The position numbers and the translations under genes were made by a program. Shown piece after piece: positions 6,912 through 13,876 of a stretch of DNA of 23,607 nucleotides (position 1 is its first letter; each line of letters opens with the position of its first letter). The stretch is from QAMX01 sp003149835 (GTDB lineage: Bacteria > Bacillota > Clostridia > Oscillospirales > QAMX01). The notes under the pieces are model-generated. The model saw only the letters and a list, made by a program, of their open reading frames with translations. It was not told the origin of the DNA and did no database searches. The stretch is from the NCBI GenBank assembly GCA_959600635.1, contig CAUGMN010000042.1, positions 1 through 23,607 of the forward strand. Direction: 5' to 3'.

Positions 6912-7307
6912 ATGTATCAAGATGTAAGATACCTGCATTACGAGGATAAAAAAGGTGAAGAGTTGATAGACTGGTTTTATCGGATGCTGATCAATTGGGA
7001 GGCGGAGAAGTTTGTTCCGTCGCTGAGAAAAAACGCGCAGTTAGAGGGCGTTGCCCAAAATGAAGAGATAAGCTACTCTTTCGCCAGTGAGATAGAGAAG
7101 GACGACGAAGAATACTTCGGCGACAGCGGAGTCATGTTTTACTATTTCTATCCCGCAGAGGAAGAGGACACAGCGGTACTCCTGACAAACGAGGAATTTT
7201 TCGGAGTGCTGCAAGAAAAATCAGAGGAATACCTGCAAAAATACGCGGAAGACAGAGAAGAGGTCACGGAGCTGCTGAAAGAGATCCGGAAAAAGCTGAA
7301 CGTATAG
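6912..7307 (+). CDS. CdiI-type immunity protein, module 1
   Basis: A 131-aa acidic soluble protein beginning 21 nt after the toxin stop, with AGAAAGGAA as ribosome site. Position, size and acidity fit an immunity protein that binds and blocks the toxin domain encoded just before it. Residues 1-~75 differ from the other two copies, while ~76-131 (YFYPAEEEDTAVLLTNEEFF onward) equal module 2 exactly. The split coincides with a sharp DNA boundary at about 7140. The variable N-terminal part probably contacts the variable toxin tip. Family naming is by context and by general likeness to CdiI proteins; no catalytic motif is expected. A cognate role is inferred. Confidence 0.75.
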   Translation: MYQDVRYLHYEDKKGEELIDWFYRMLINWEAEKFVPSLRKNAQLEGVAQNEEISYSFASEIEKDDEEYFGDSGVMFYYFYPAEEEDTAVLLTNEEFFGVLQEKSEEYLQKYAEDREEVTELLKEIRKKLNV

Positions 7308-7359
7308 GTTCCGCGATAGACGCCGGCGAGGAAGAAAACAGAACCTCACAGCAGAACGA

Positions 7360-7400
7360 TCAACGCGAAGACGCCCGAAGCTTGGGCGTCTTCGCGTTGA
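7360..7400. repeat. Perfect 17-bp-arm hairpin between modules 1 and 2
   Basis: TCAACGCGAAGACGCCC (7360-7376) and its exact complement (7384-7400) surround GAAGCTT. No T-tract follows, so it is a poor terminator. An identical copy occurs at 8794-8834. It may mark the module junction, slow polymerase, or serve as a recombination hot spot. Confidence 0.9.
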
Positions 7401-7455
7401 ACTGTAACTGGGAAAAGCGCTGCGGGGGATAACGCGGTCGCCGCGAGGCCGGGCG

Positions 7456-8328
7456 GTGCTGAACCTGACGGCGGAGAAGGCCGGCGGGCTGACGGGAACG
7501 GAGCTTCAGAAATATTTCGGAGGAACCCTGGCACCGGTGGTAAGAGACATCATGCAGAGCGAGGGGATGGTGCCTGGGCTGTGGAGCATGGAGATGATGC
7601 AGAACGCATTCATCGACGCTCTGGAAAAGAAGGCGCTGAGCATACCGGGGACGGCGTATGGAAACATTTTACTGGAAGCGCAGGTGCAGAACGGCACATG
7701 GAAGGAAAGCGAATACCACGGACTGCCGATAGAGCCATTTGTTGACGAAGAGTTGAAAGATGATATAATAATAGGAAAGGACGGGACGGAATACCACGGA
7801 TACGGCGGGAAAGAGCCGGACGGCGGAGAGAGCGTAAAGCCGCCGGTCTTGCCGTCGGGGTATTCGCTTGGAGAGGGCTACGCAACACACATGACGGAGG
7901 GAAAAATAGATAGCAAACAGAGAGGCGTAATCGGCGGCCATAACCGGAGTGCGTTTGAGCGGACGTTGAGAGAAGCGGGTTTCAGCGTGGAGGACTGCGT
8001 AATCAGCGTGACGGAGCACCCGGAAATCAAAGGCGTATATGAAATCGAGTACCGGATTCCGAAAAAAGGGTACGGGGCGTCGGGAAAATTGGAAGTCATT
8101 CCGGGGCAGTATAAAAGGATTGATTATCCGAAAACGGTGTACGATCCTGCGGTGATCTCGGATGAGCAAATGCGCCAATGGGGAATCGAGGCGATGGAAG
8201 AGGGGATTTTGGCAGGACGGATCAAAGACAGAAAAATAGAAGGATATGCAAAAAACGGGTTGAAATTCGTAGGTTACATTGGGTTAAGTGATGAAAAAAT
8301 CACAAACTTTTTTCCAACGCTGAGATGA
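7456..8328 (+). CDS. Orphan toxin module 2 (N-terminally truncated copy)
   Basis: A 290-aa frame equal to residues 478-767 of the full toxin. The amino-acid sequence is the same down to EEGILAGRI; the last ~34 residues differ (KDRKIEGYAKNG, then YIGLSDEKITNFFPTLR). The toxin domain is complete, but the N-terminal carrier is absent. The frame is open from 7408, after a TAA at 7405. The GTG at 7456 has only a chance-looking GAGG at 7445-7448, and I see no promoter within the spacer. I infer a silent or poorly translated cassette of the 'orphan cdiA-CT' kind, serving as donor for recombination into the expressed gene. Whether any product is made is unknown. Its immunity gene follows after 17 nt. 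Confidence 0.7.
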   Translation: MLNLTAEKAGGLTGTELQKYFGGTLAPVVRDIMQSEGMVPGLWSMEMMQNAFIDALEKKALSIPGTAYGNILLEAQVQNGTWKESEYHGLPIEPFVDEELKDDIIIGKDGTEYHGYGGKEPDGGESVKPPVLPSGYSLGEGYATHMTEGKIDSKQRGVIGGHNRSAFERTLREAGFSVEDCVISVTEHPEIKGVYEIEYRIPKKGYGASGKLEVIPGQYKRIDYPKTVYDPAVISDEQMRQWGIEAMEEGILAGRIKDRKIEGYAKNGLKFVGYIGLSDEKITNFFPTLR

Positions 8329-8345
8329 TTTAGAAAGGTGAAAAT

Positions 8346-8741
8346 ATGTATCAAGATGTGAAATATTTGAAATACAGCGATGAAAAGGGAAAGCGCTTAG
8401 TTGATAATTTCTATTTTATGCTTATCAACTGGAATCCGAAAAATTTTCTTCCATCACTAAAGAAAAATGCGCAATTGGAGGGCGATTTCTTTACTCAGGA
8501 GATAAGCAGCTATTTTGCCAGTGAGATTGAGAAAGGCGATGAGGAATACTTCGGAGACAACGGGGTTGTGTTCTACTATTTCTATCCCGCAGAGGAAGAG
8601 GACACAGCGGTACTCCTGACAAACGAGGAATTTTTCGGAGTGCTGCAAGAAAAATCAGAGGAATACCTGCAAAAATACGCGGAAGACAGAGAAGAGGTCA
8701 CGGAGCTGCTGAAAGAGATCCGGAAAAAGCTGAACGTATAG
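8346..8741 (+). CDS. CdiI-type immunity protein, module 2
   Basis: A 131-aa paralogue of the module 1 immunity protein with ribosome site AGAAAGGTGA. The N-terminal ~75 residues differ at many positions (VKYLKYSDEKGKRLVDNFYF, EGDFFTQEISSYF), while the last ~56 residues are the same. The variable part is more AT-rich than its surroundings, as expected of an exchanged segment. Because it has its own good ribosome site, it could be made from a long operon transcript even if its toxin fragment is not, protecting against kin that carry this tip. Confidence 0.73.
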   Translation: MYQDVKYLKYSDEKGKRLVDNFYFMLINWNPKNFLPSLKKNAQLEGDFFTQEISSYFASEIEKGDEEYFGDNGVVFYYFYPAEEEDTAVLLTNEEFFGVLQEKSEEYLQKYAEDREEVTELLKEIRKKLNV

Positions 8742-8793
8742 GTTCCGCGATAGACGCCGGCGAGGAAGAAAACAGAACCTCACAGCAGAACGA

Positions 8794-8834
8794 TCAACGC
8801 GAAGACGCCCGAAGCTTGGGCGTCTTCGCGTTGA
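8794..8834. repeat. Perfect 17-bp-arm hairpin between modules 2 and 3
   Basis: Exact copy of the hairpin at 7360-7400, shifted by 1434 bp: arms 8794-8810 and 8818-8834 around GAAGCTT. Confidence 0.9.
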
Positions 8835-8889
8835 ACTGTAACTGGGAAAAGCGCTGCGGGGGATAACGCGGTCGCCGCGAGGCCGGGCG

Positions 8890-9762
8890 GTGCTGAACTT
8901 GACGGCGGAGAAGGTCGGCGGACTGACGGGAACGGAGCTTCAGAAATATTTCGGAGAAGCGTTGTCGCCGGTGGTGAGAGAAATCTGGCAGGGCGAGGGG
9001 ACGGCGTTGGGTCTGTGGAGCATGGAGATGATGCAGAACGCATTCATCGACGCTCTGGAAAAGAAGGCGCTGAGCATACCGGGGACGGCGTATGGAAACA
9101 TTTTACTGGAAGCGCAGGTGCAGAACGGCACATGGAAGGAAAGCGAATACCACGGACTGCCGATAGAGCCATTTGTTGACGAAGAGTTGAAAGATGATAT
9201 AATAATAGGAAAGGACGGGACGGAATACCACGGATACGGCGGGAAAGAGCCGGACGGCGGAGAGAGCGTAAAGCCGCCGGTCTTGCCGTCGGGGTATTCG
9301 CTTGGAGAGGGCTACGCAACACACATGACGGAGGGAAAAATAGATAGCAAACAGAGAGGCGTAATCGGCGGCCATAACCGGAGTGCGTTTGAGCGGACGT
9401 TGAGAGAAGCGGGTTTCAGCGTGGAGGACTGCGTAATCAGCGTGACGGAGCACCCGGAAATCAAAGGCGTATATGAAATCGAGTACCGGATTCCGAAAAA
9501 AGGGTACGGGGCGTCGGGAAAATTGGAAGTCATTCCGGGGCAGTATAAAAAGCTCAGAAGTCCGAAAACGGTGTACGATCCTGCGGTGATTTCGGATGAG
9601 CAAATGTGCCAATGGGGAATCGAGGCGATGGAAGAAGGAATTTTGGCAGGACGGATTCAAGGCAGGAGAATAGATGGATATGCAAAGAATGGTTTGAAAT
9701 TTGAAGGTTATATGGCGTCAAACACTAATAAGATCACCAACTTTTATCCGGTATTACATTAA
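8890..9762 (+). CDS. Orphan toxin module 3 (N-terminally truncated copy)
   Basis: A 290-aa frame matching the C-terminal part of the full toxin. It differs early (ELQKYFGEALSPVVREIWQG, TALGLWS), is the same in the middle, then differs again from YKKLRSP onward. Its tip reads QGRRIDGYAKNGLKFEGYMA, then NKITNFYPVLH. The conserved GVIGGHN and KTVYDPAVISDEQM motifs remain. Like module 2, it lacks a convincing start: GTG at 8890, the frame being open upstream only to a TAA at 8839-8841. It is probably a displaced older C-terminus kept as an orphan. Immunity gene 3 follows after 20 nt. Confidence 0.7.
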   Translation: MLNLTAEKVGGLTGTELQKYFGEALSPVVREIWQGEGTALGLWSMEMMQNAFIDALEKKALSIPGTAYGNILLEAQVQNGTWKESEYHGLPIEPFVDEELKDDIIIGKDGTEYHGYGGKEPDGGESVKPPVLPSGYSLGEGYATHMTEGKIDSKQRGVIGGHNRSAFERTLREAGFSVEDCVISVTEHPEIKGVYEIEYRIPKKGYGASGKLEVIPGQYKKLRSPKTVYDPAVISDEQMCQWGIEAMEEGILAGRIQGRRIDGYAKNGLKFEGYMASNTNKITNFYPVLH

Positions 9763-9782
9763 TAAAAAGGAAGGAAAAGAAT

Positions 9783-10178
9783 ATGTATCAAGACACAAAA
9801 TACCTGCGGTTTAGTGATAAAAAGGGAAAGGAAATAATAAATAACTTTTATTATTGTTTGATCAATTGGGATCCAGCTAAATTTGTTCCATCACTGAAAA
9901 AACATGCGCAGTTAGAGGGGATAGCACAAAATGAGGAAATAGGGTTTCACTTTGCCAGTGAGGTGGAGAAGGACGACGAAGAATACTTCGGCGACAGCGG
10001 AGTCATGTTTTACTATGACTATCCCGCAGAGGAAGAGGACACGGCGATCTTTCTGACAAACGAGGAATTTTTCGGAGTGCTGCAAGAGAAGTCGGAGGAA
10101 TACCTGCAAAAGCGCGCCGAGGACAGGCAGGAGGTCGCGGAGCTGCTGAAAGAGATCCGGAAAAAGCTAAACGTATAA
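9783..10178 (+). CDS. CdiI-type immunity protein, module 3
   Basis: A 131-aa paralogue with ribosome site AAGGAAGGAA. It is mostly distinct in residues 1-60 (TKYLRFSDKKGKEIINNFYY). It shares EEYFGDSGVMFYY with module 1, and the C-terminal part carries scattered changes (DYPAEEEDTAIFLT, KRAEDRQEVAELL), so this copy is older than the module 1/2 pair. It is the last gene before the long perfect hairpin and the convergent GH9 gene. Confidence 0.73.
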   Translation: MYQDTKYLRFSDKKGKEIINNFYYCLINWDPAKFVPSLKKHAQLEGIAQNEEIGFHFASEVEKDDEEYFGDSGVMFYYDYPAEEEDTAIFLTNEEFFGVLQEKSEEYLQKRAEDRQEVAELLKEIRKKLNV

Positions 10179-10247
10179 ATTCAACGGTAAACGCCGGCGA
10201 AAGAGAAAACAAATCCATACGAAAAAACAAACAGCGCGAAGGCCGCC

Positions 10248-10305
10248 CAAAATGATATGTACCCCCAATACTGGACACCCAGTATTGGGGGTACATATCA
10301 TTTTG
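10248..10305. repeat. 58-bp perfect palindrome (27-bp arms, 4-nt loop)
   Basis: The left arm at 10248-10274 pairs without mismatch with the right arm at 10279-10305 around ACAC. It lies between the last immunity gene and the convergent GH9 gene. A CTTTTTT tract follows 13 nt after it on the plus strand, and a TTTGTTTTTT tract lies about 20 nt beyond it on the minus strand. It might therefore help end transcription both ways, but the T-tracts are too far away for a textbook terminator. The flanks resemble the broken hairpin of units 1 and 2, so it may be a small inserted element. Confidence 0.9.
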
Positions 10306-10348
10306 ACGTCCGCTGCCTTTTTTAATTCGCTATTTTACCGGGGGTATT

Positions 10349-11959
10349 TTAGTCGTCAAACCAAGCGGCAAGGAAAACAGCCGCGGTGTTCCAATAAACC
10401 GTGATCTCATTTCCGGAATAGGACGCGGCGTCGTCGATGAAGCACTTTGCCGGCGGCGTGTCGGGCGCTAAGAATTTTTCTAGGAACGTGTCGTTTTTGA
10501 ACACGTTCGGGCCGCCGGAGACAAGCCCGGGAATCGCCTGTTCGACTCCGTCAGAATCGCTCGGGCGGTGGTGCGGATAGTTGTAGGGGAATGCGCCGAA
10601 ACCGGTCACATAGCTAAAGCCCGTCGGATTTTCGCCGAAGATGTAGCCGAGCGATCTCAGCGCCACCTCTTCATAGGTTTTGTTTCCGAAATACTTGTAG
10701 CCCAGAATCAGAGCGACCGCCCGGTACAGCAGCGTGACGTTGCTGCCCCATGTGTAGTCCTTATACTCCAGCGGGACGCCGAAGCCCTCCTGAGAGGCAA
10801 TCGAAACGAATTCGTCGCAGCGCTTGATGAAAGCGGCCTTGTAGAGATCATACAGCTGCTGATTCGGGTTTTCCATCGAGAAAACCTCATACGCCGAGAA
10901 CCCGCCGACACAGCAGCAGGTGAGATTGACCAGATCCAGCGTTGGGTTCGCCTCGATGATCCGGATGGCTCTCTGGGCATACTCGTCGTTTCCGGTTTCG
11001 CGGTACATGGCCACGGTGGCCCACAAAACTTCGTCGCGCAGGTCGGTGTCGCCGTATTCGCCGGTGAACAGATTTTTCGGATTCTTGAAGCCGGGATAAT
11101 CCGGATGCTTTTCCACCCAGTCAAACGCCTTGAAGGCGGCCTCTCTCAGCGTCTGCGCATACTGCGGATCAAACGGCTCAAATACCCGCGCCGTCATCAG
11201 CGCACCGGCTGTAAATGTGGCCGTCGCCTCCATTGAACATTCGCAGATTACCAGTTCCCCCACGTCGTTTTCCGGCATGACAGCGCCGCCGAAGGACCAC
11301 GTGGTCACCTTGTGATTCACGCCGCCGTCCGAATTTGTCAGTTTCAGGAAAAAGTCCATTTCATACTTGATTTCATTGAGCACGTCCGGCAGATTGGCGC
11401 TGTCGTTTGGAACGTCGAACGAAATGTTCAGGCTGTGCGGGGTGAGCTCATAGGCCATATCGAGCATGGCGACGGCGTTAATGCCCGCGTTGACATAACG
11501 GCCGTAGTCGCCGGCGTCGTGCCAGCCGCCGGAAACCTCTCTGAACGTATGCGTCTGCAAATCGAGGGCTCTGTCGTGATGGCAGATCTTGTGGGCAAAC
11601 ACACCGGCATATTCAGGCGTGAGCTCCATTCCGCAGCGCTGATAATACAGCGCTTTGAGCATACCCCTGTTCACATCCCGGTACGGATGCTTGGAAATGG
11701 TGAAGATTGCGGAGCGGCACAGGTGGGCGACTTCAAGACGGTAGGAGCCTTCCTGCGTAAAATCGCTGAAGTCAAAGACATAAACGTCTTCGCCGCTGTT
11801 TTTGTCGTTGAGAAAGATCTTGCTTGCCGTGCCCTTGTATACGGTCTCCATGGTTTTGCTGTCAATGATCAGATATTCGCCGTCGCAGCGGAAGGTCGCG
11901 ATCTTCCGATCCTGCGGGCGGTATCCCATCTGATTCAGCCGGATAACTTCCTTGGACAT
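10349..11959 (-). CDS. Glycoside hydrolase family 9 enzyme, no signal peptide
   Basis: A 536-aa GH9 beta-glycan hydrolase. Residues ~1-95 form the Ig-like CelD-N domain (VIRLNQMGYRPQD, SYRLEVAHL). The (alpha/alpha)6 catalytic domain then shows GGWHDAGDYGRYV with Asp148 and Asp151, YIFGENPTGFSYVTGFG, HHRPSD at ~463-468, PGLVSGGPN, and the acid residue Glu518 in SGNEITVYWNTA. GH9 enzymes invert beta-1,4 bonds in cellulose, xyloglucan or cello-oligosaccharides. No signal peptide or binding module is present, so a cytoplasmic role on imported oligosaccharides is likely. I chose the ATG at 11959; an in-frame TTG at 11971 sits directly on the AAAGG site and is less likely. It is the last gene of a leftward operon after the ADP-ribosylglycohydrolase-like gene (72-bp gap). 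Confidence 0.9.
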   Translation of the reverse strand: MSKEVIRLNQMGYRPQDRKIATFRCDGEYLIIDSKTMETVYKGTASKIFLNDKNSGEDVYVFDFSDFTQEGSYRLEVAHLCRSAIFTISKHPYRDVNRGMLKALYYQRCGMELTPEYAGVFAHKICHHDRALDLQTHTFREVSGGWHDAGDYGRYVNAGINAVAMLDMAYELTPHSLNISFDVPNDSANLPDVLNEIKYEMDFFLKLTNSDGGVNHKVTTWSFGGAVMPENDVGELVICECSMEATATFTAGALMTARVFEPFDPQYAQTLREAAFKAFDWVEKHPDYPGFKNPKNLFTGEYGDTDLRDEVLWATVAMYRETGNDEYAQRAIRIIEANPTLDLVNLTCCCVGGFSAYEVFSMENPNQQLYDLYKAAFIKRCDEFVSIASQEGFGVPLEYKDYTWGSNVTLLYRAVALILGYKYFGNKTYEEVALRSLGYIFGENPTGFSYVTGFGAFPYNYPHHRPSDSDGVEQAIPGLVSGGPNVFKNDTFLEKFLAPDTPPAKCFIDDAASYSGNEITVYWNTAAVFLAAWFDD

Positions 11960-12031
11960 AGTCGTTTTCAACCTTTCATTTCATTTCTGCTGATTGATGC
12001 GTCTGATTTGTATCGGAAAAACGAATTCGCT

Positions 12032-13825
12032 TTACTCCGCGTCGAAGAGAACGTCGGTGTATCCGTAGAAAGCGCCGATATCGGCGCTCTCGATACCGGA
12101 GGAAACCACGGCGACGAAGTACGGGTCGGCCTTTGTGTGGACGGCGATTTCAAGCGTATGCGCCCCCGCCTTCATGTCCTGCTCCAGCGTTTTGCCCGAC
12201 GCGGAACGGTGATAAGCCGGCATATAGATGGTGCGCTTGTTCAGATTCAGACAGACCTCGCCGTCCAGCGTCACCGTGATCGGATCCTCCGTCGCGATGT
12301 TCAGCTTTACGAACCGGTCGGTCGGGATCAGCATATTGGTTTTGAAGAGATAGGTGTCCGCTTTTTCCAGGCCGGCCGGCGCGACGCGGTTGCTGTCGAA
12401 ATCCATGGTCTGGCAGCGGCCGTTGCTCTCGACAAGGAAGCGGAGCTTTGGAACCAGAGTGAAATCAATGGAGCGGGTATCCCAGACGCGGCGGTCGTGC
12501 AGCCGGCTGAAACGGCAGCAGATGTCGTAGCGGTGGGCGAGGTTGCCCTGATGGCGGAAGACGACGGTGCGCTTTTTCTCTTCAAACGGCATGAATTTCA
12601 GGTCTATATCGTTCTGATCCGCGCGGATCATATCGGGATAATCCATGTGCATCCGGAGCGGCAGCTCTGCGTCGGTGTGGTTGATCAACGTGAACTCAAC
12701 GGCCTTTTCGCCGTTTTTGGCGATCGAGGGGCCGCCGGCCTTGAAATCCGCCCGGACTTCAAAGTCGCAGATCCCGCCGTGCGGCAGATGATAGGTGTAT
12801 TCGGTGGTGGAGACGTAGATGTCCGTGCGAGCCGATCCGTTAAACGTGAAGTCGCGCTTCCATTCCAGCATGACCTTCTGCGCGGCGATGCGGGTGCGTT
12901 CCGCCAGCTCGGCCATCGTCTTCGGCGCGCAGATTCCCTTGACCTCGGGGCTGACCGCAATGACGTCGCCGACCGGGGAAACCCATTTCTCGGGGAGCGC
13001 CTCGCGGCCATACAGAATGCCCAGCAGAGCGCCCAGCGTGGCGCATGTGCAGTCTGCGTCATAGCCGCAGTTGACGGTTTTCAGCAGCGCGTCTTCAAAA
13101 TCGCTGCCGTATAAAAAGCCGAGAATTGTGATGCCGATATTCTGCGGCGCGTCGGTAAAGTTATTGTTTCTGTGCTTTTCCAGCATCCGGTCTCTGGCTT
13201 CGTCAAACGATTTTCCGTCTTTGTAGGCCTCTCTGACGATGGAAATCGCATCGTAGCAGCGGGATTCCTTCGGAATATAGGAGAGACCGAGGTCCAAAAG
13301 CGCATCCTTGTCGCTTTCGAAGAACGCGGCGGATTCCATGACCGCGAAAAGCACCTCGCCGTAAACGCCTTCGCCGCCGGCATGGTCGATGACCGCGTCG
13401 TTGTAGGCGTAATGCGCGGCGATATCCGGCTGGCCGGGCGCGACCATCGCCCAGATCTCAGAACGGATCGGCGCGCCCATGCAGTCGGAAAACGGGTTGG
13501 AAAACCAGCCGGAGAGCGGGGGCTTGACGCCGCGGCGGAAGTTCATCAGCGCCGCGCCGTATTCGTCATACGGGAAAAACACGTGCGCCAGCCACTCGCC
13601 CGCCAGATCGTCCGGCGTGAGGTTGGGGCCGTGCTGCTCCAACGCATGCAGATTTAAGAGCTGAAGATCGAGATCGTCGTTGGGCAGGGGCAGCTTGTCT
13701 AAGTTGGAATAGAACGTGAGGCTGAGAGGCGGCATGGCGCCCTCGACGGGGCCGCCGAGCGAGCCGCCGATGTTTTTGCCCATGTAGCCTCCCAGAATTT
13801 TATTCATATATTCGTCGTTGTGCAT
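12032..13825 (-). CDS. ADP-ribosylglycohydrolase-family protein with C-terminal extension
   Basis: A 597-aa protein. Residues 1-~345 match the ADP-ribosylglycohydrolase (DraG/ARH) fold: the start KILGGYMGKNIGGSLGGPVEG, the metal-site motif PNDDLDLQLL (~48-57), YNDAVIDHAGGEGVYGEVLFA, and the second metal motif CGYDADCTCATLGALLGILYG, where family members usually have DADT; here Cys replaces Thr. The remaining ~250 residues are beta-rich and look like one or two sandwich domains, not part of standard ARH proteins (~300 aa). Classical members remove ADP-ribose from proteins; in sugar-utilisation clusters such long versions may act on other ribosyl or glycosyl substrates (inference). Start ATG at 13825 follows AAAGGTAG. 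Middle gene of the operon: 51 bp after the UroD-like gene and 72 bp before GH9. Confidence 0.85.
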   Translation of the reverse strand: MHNDEYMNKILGGYMGKNIGGSLGGPVEGAMPPLSLTFYSNLDKLPLPNDDLDLQLLNLHALEQHGPNLTPDDLAGEWLAHVFFPYDEYGAALMNFRRGVKPPLSGWFSNPFSDCMGAPIRSEIWAMVAPGQPDIAAHYAYNDAVIDHAGGEGVYGEVLFAVMESAAFFESDKDALLDLGLSYIPKESRCYDAISIVREAYKDGKSFDEARDRMLEKHRNNNFTDAPQNIGITILGFLYGSDFEDALLKTVNCGYDADCTCATLGALLGILYGREALPEKWVSPVGDVIAVSPEVKGICAPKTMAELAERTRIAAQKVMLEWKRDFTFNGSARTDIYVSTTEYTYHLPHGGICDFEVRADFKAGGPSIAKNGEKAVEFTLINHTDAELPLRMHMDYPDMIRADQNDIDLKFMPFEEKKRTVVFRHQGNLAHRYDICCRFSRLHDRRVWDTRSIDFTLVPKLRFLVESNGRCQTMDFDSNRVAPAGLEKADTYLFKTNMLIPTDRFVKLNIATEDPITVTLDGEVCLNLNKRTIYMPAYHRSASGKTLEQDMKAGAHTLEIAVHTKADPYFVAVVSSGIESADIGAFYGYTDVLFDAE

Positions 13826-13876
13826 ATTTTTCTACCTTTCATTGGTTTATTGTTTTTTTTTGTTGTTTGGAGTGGG

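Larger units (their letters stand above)
5977..7414 (+). repeat. Tandem repeat unit 1 (1438 bp): toxin 3' part + immunity + spacer
   Basis: It begins at AAGCGCTGCGGGGG inside the toxin gene and ends just before the same word at 7415. Positions 5977-6784 match unit 2 with only two substitutions that I could find. Positions 7140-7414 match unit 2 without visible differences. In between, 6785-7139 is diverged. Confidence 0.92.
7415..8848 (+). repeat. Tandem repeat unit 2 (1434 bp)
   Basis: Near-identical copy of unit 1 apart from a diverged window at 8223-8573. It is 4 bp shorter than unit 1, the difference lying inside that window. The spacer and hairpin are the same as in unit 1, pointing to a recent duplication. 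Confidence 0.92.
8849..10247 (+). repeat. Tandem repeat unit 3 (more diverged, last copy)
   Basis: Shares the unit start word and a 538-bp block with no visible difference from unit 1 (9013-9550 against 6141-6678). It differs on both sides of that block (8907-9012, and from 9551 on), and its 3' spacer is only loosely similar. In place of the unit hairpin's right arm it runs into a different, longer palindrome at 10248. Confidence 0.85.

Noticed and set aside
5977..10247. CRISPR-like or satellite repeat explanation for the array
   Set aside because: The units are 1.43 kb and coding, with only three copies and no short spacer pattern. They are gene-module duplications.
11312..13114. 600-codon plus-strand open frame
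   Set aside because: Lies antisense to the well-supported GH9 and ADP-ribosylglycohydrolase-like genes; no family motif or ribosome site. It is a GC-rich shadow frame.
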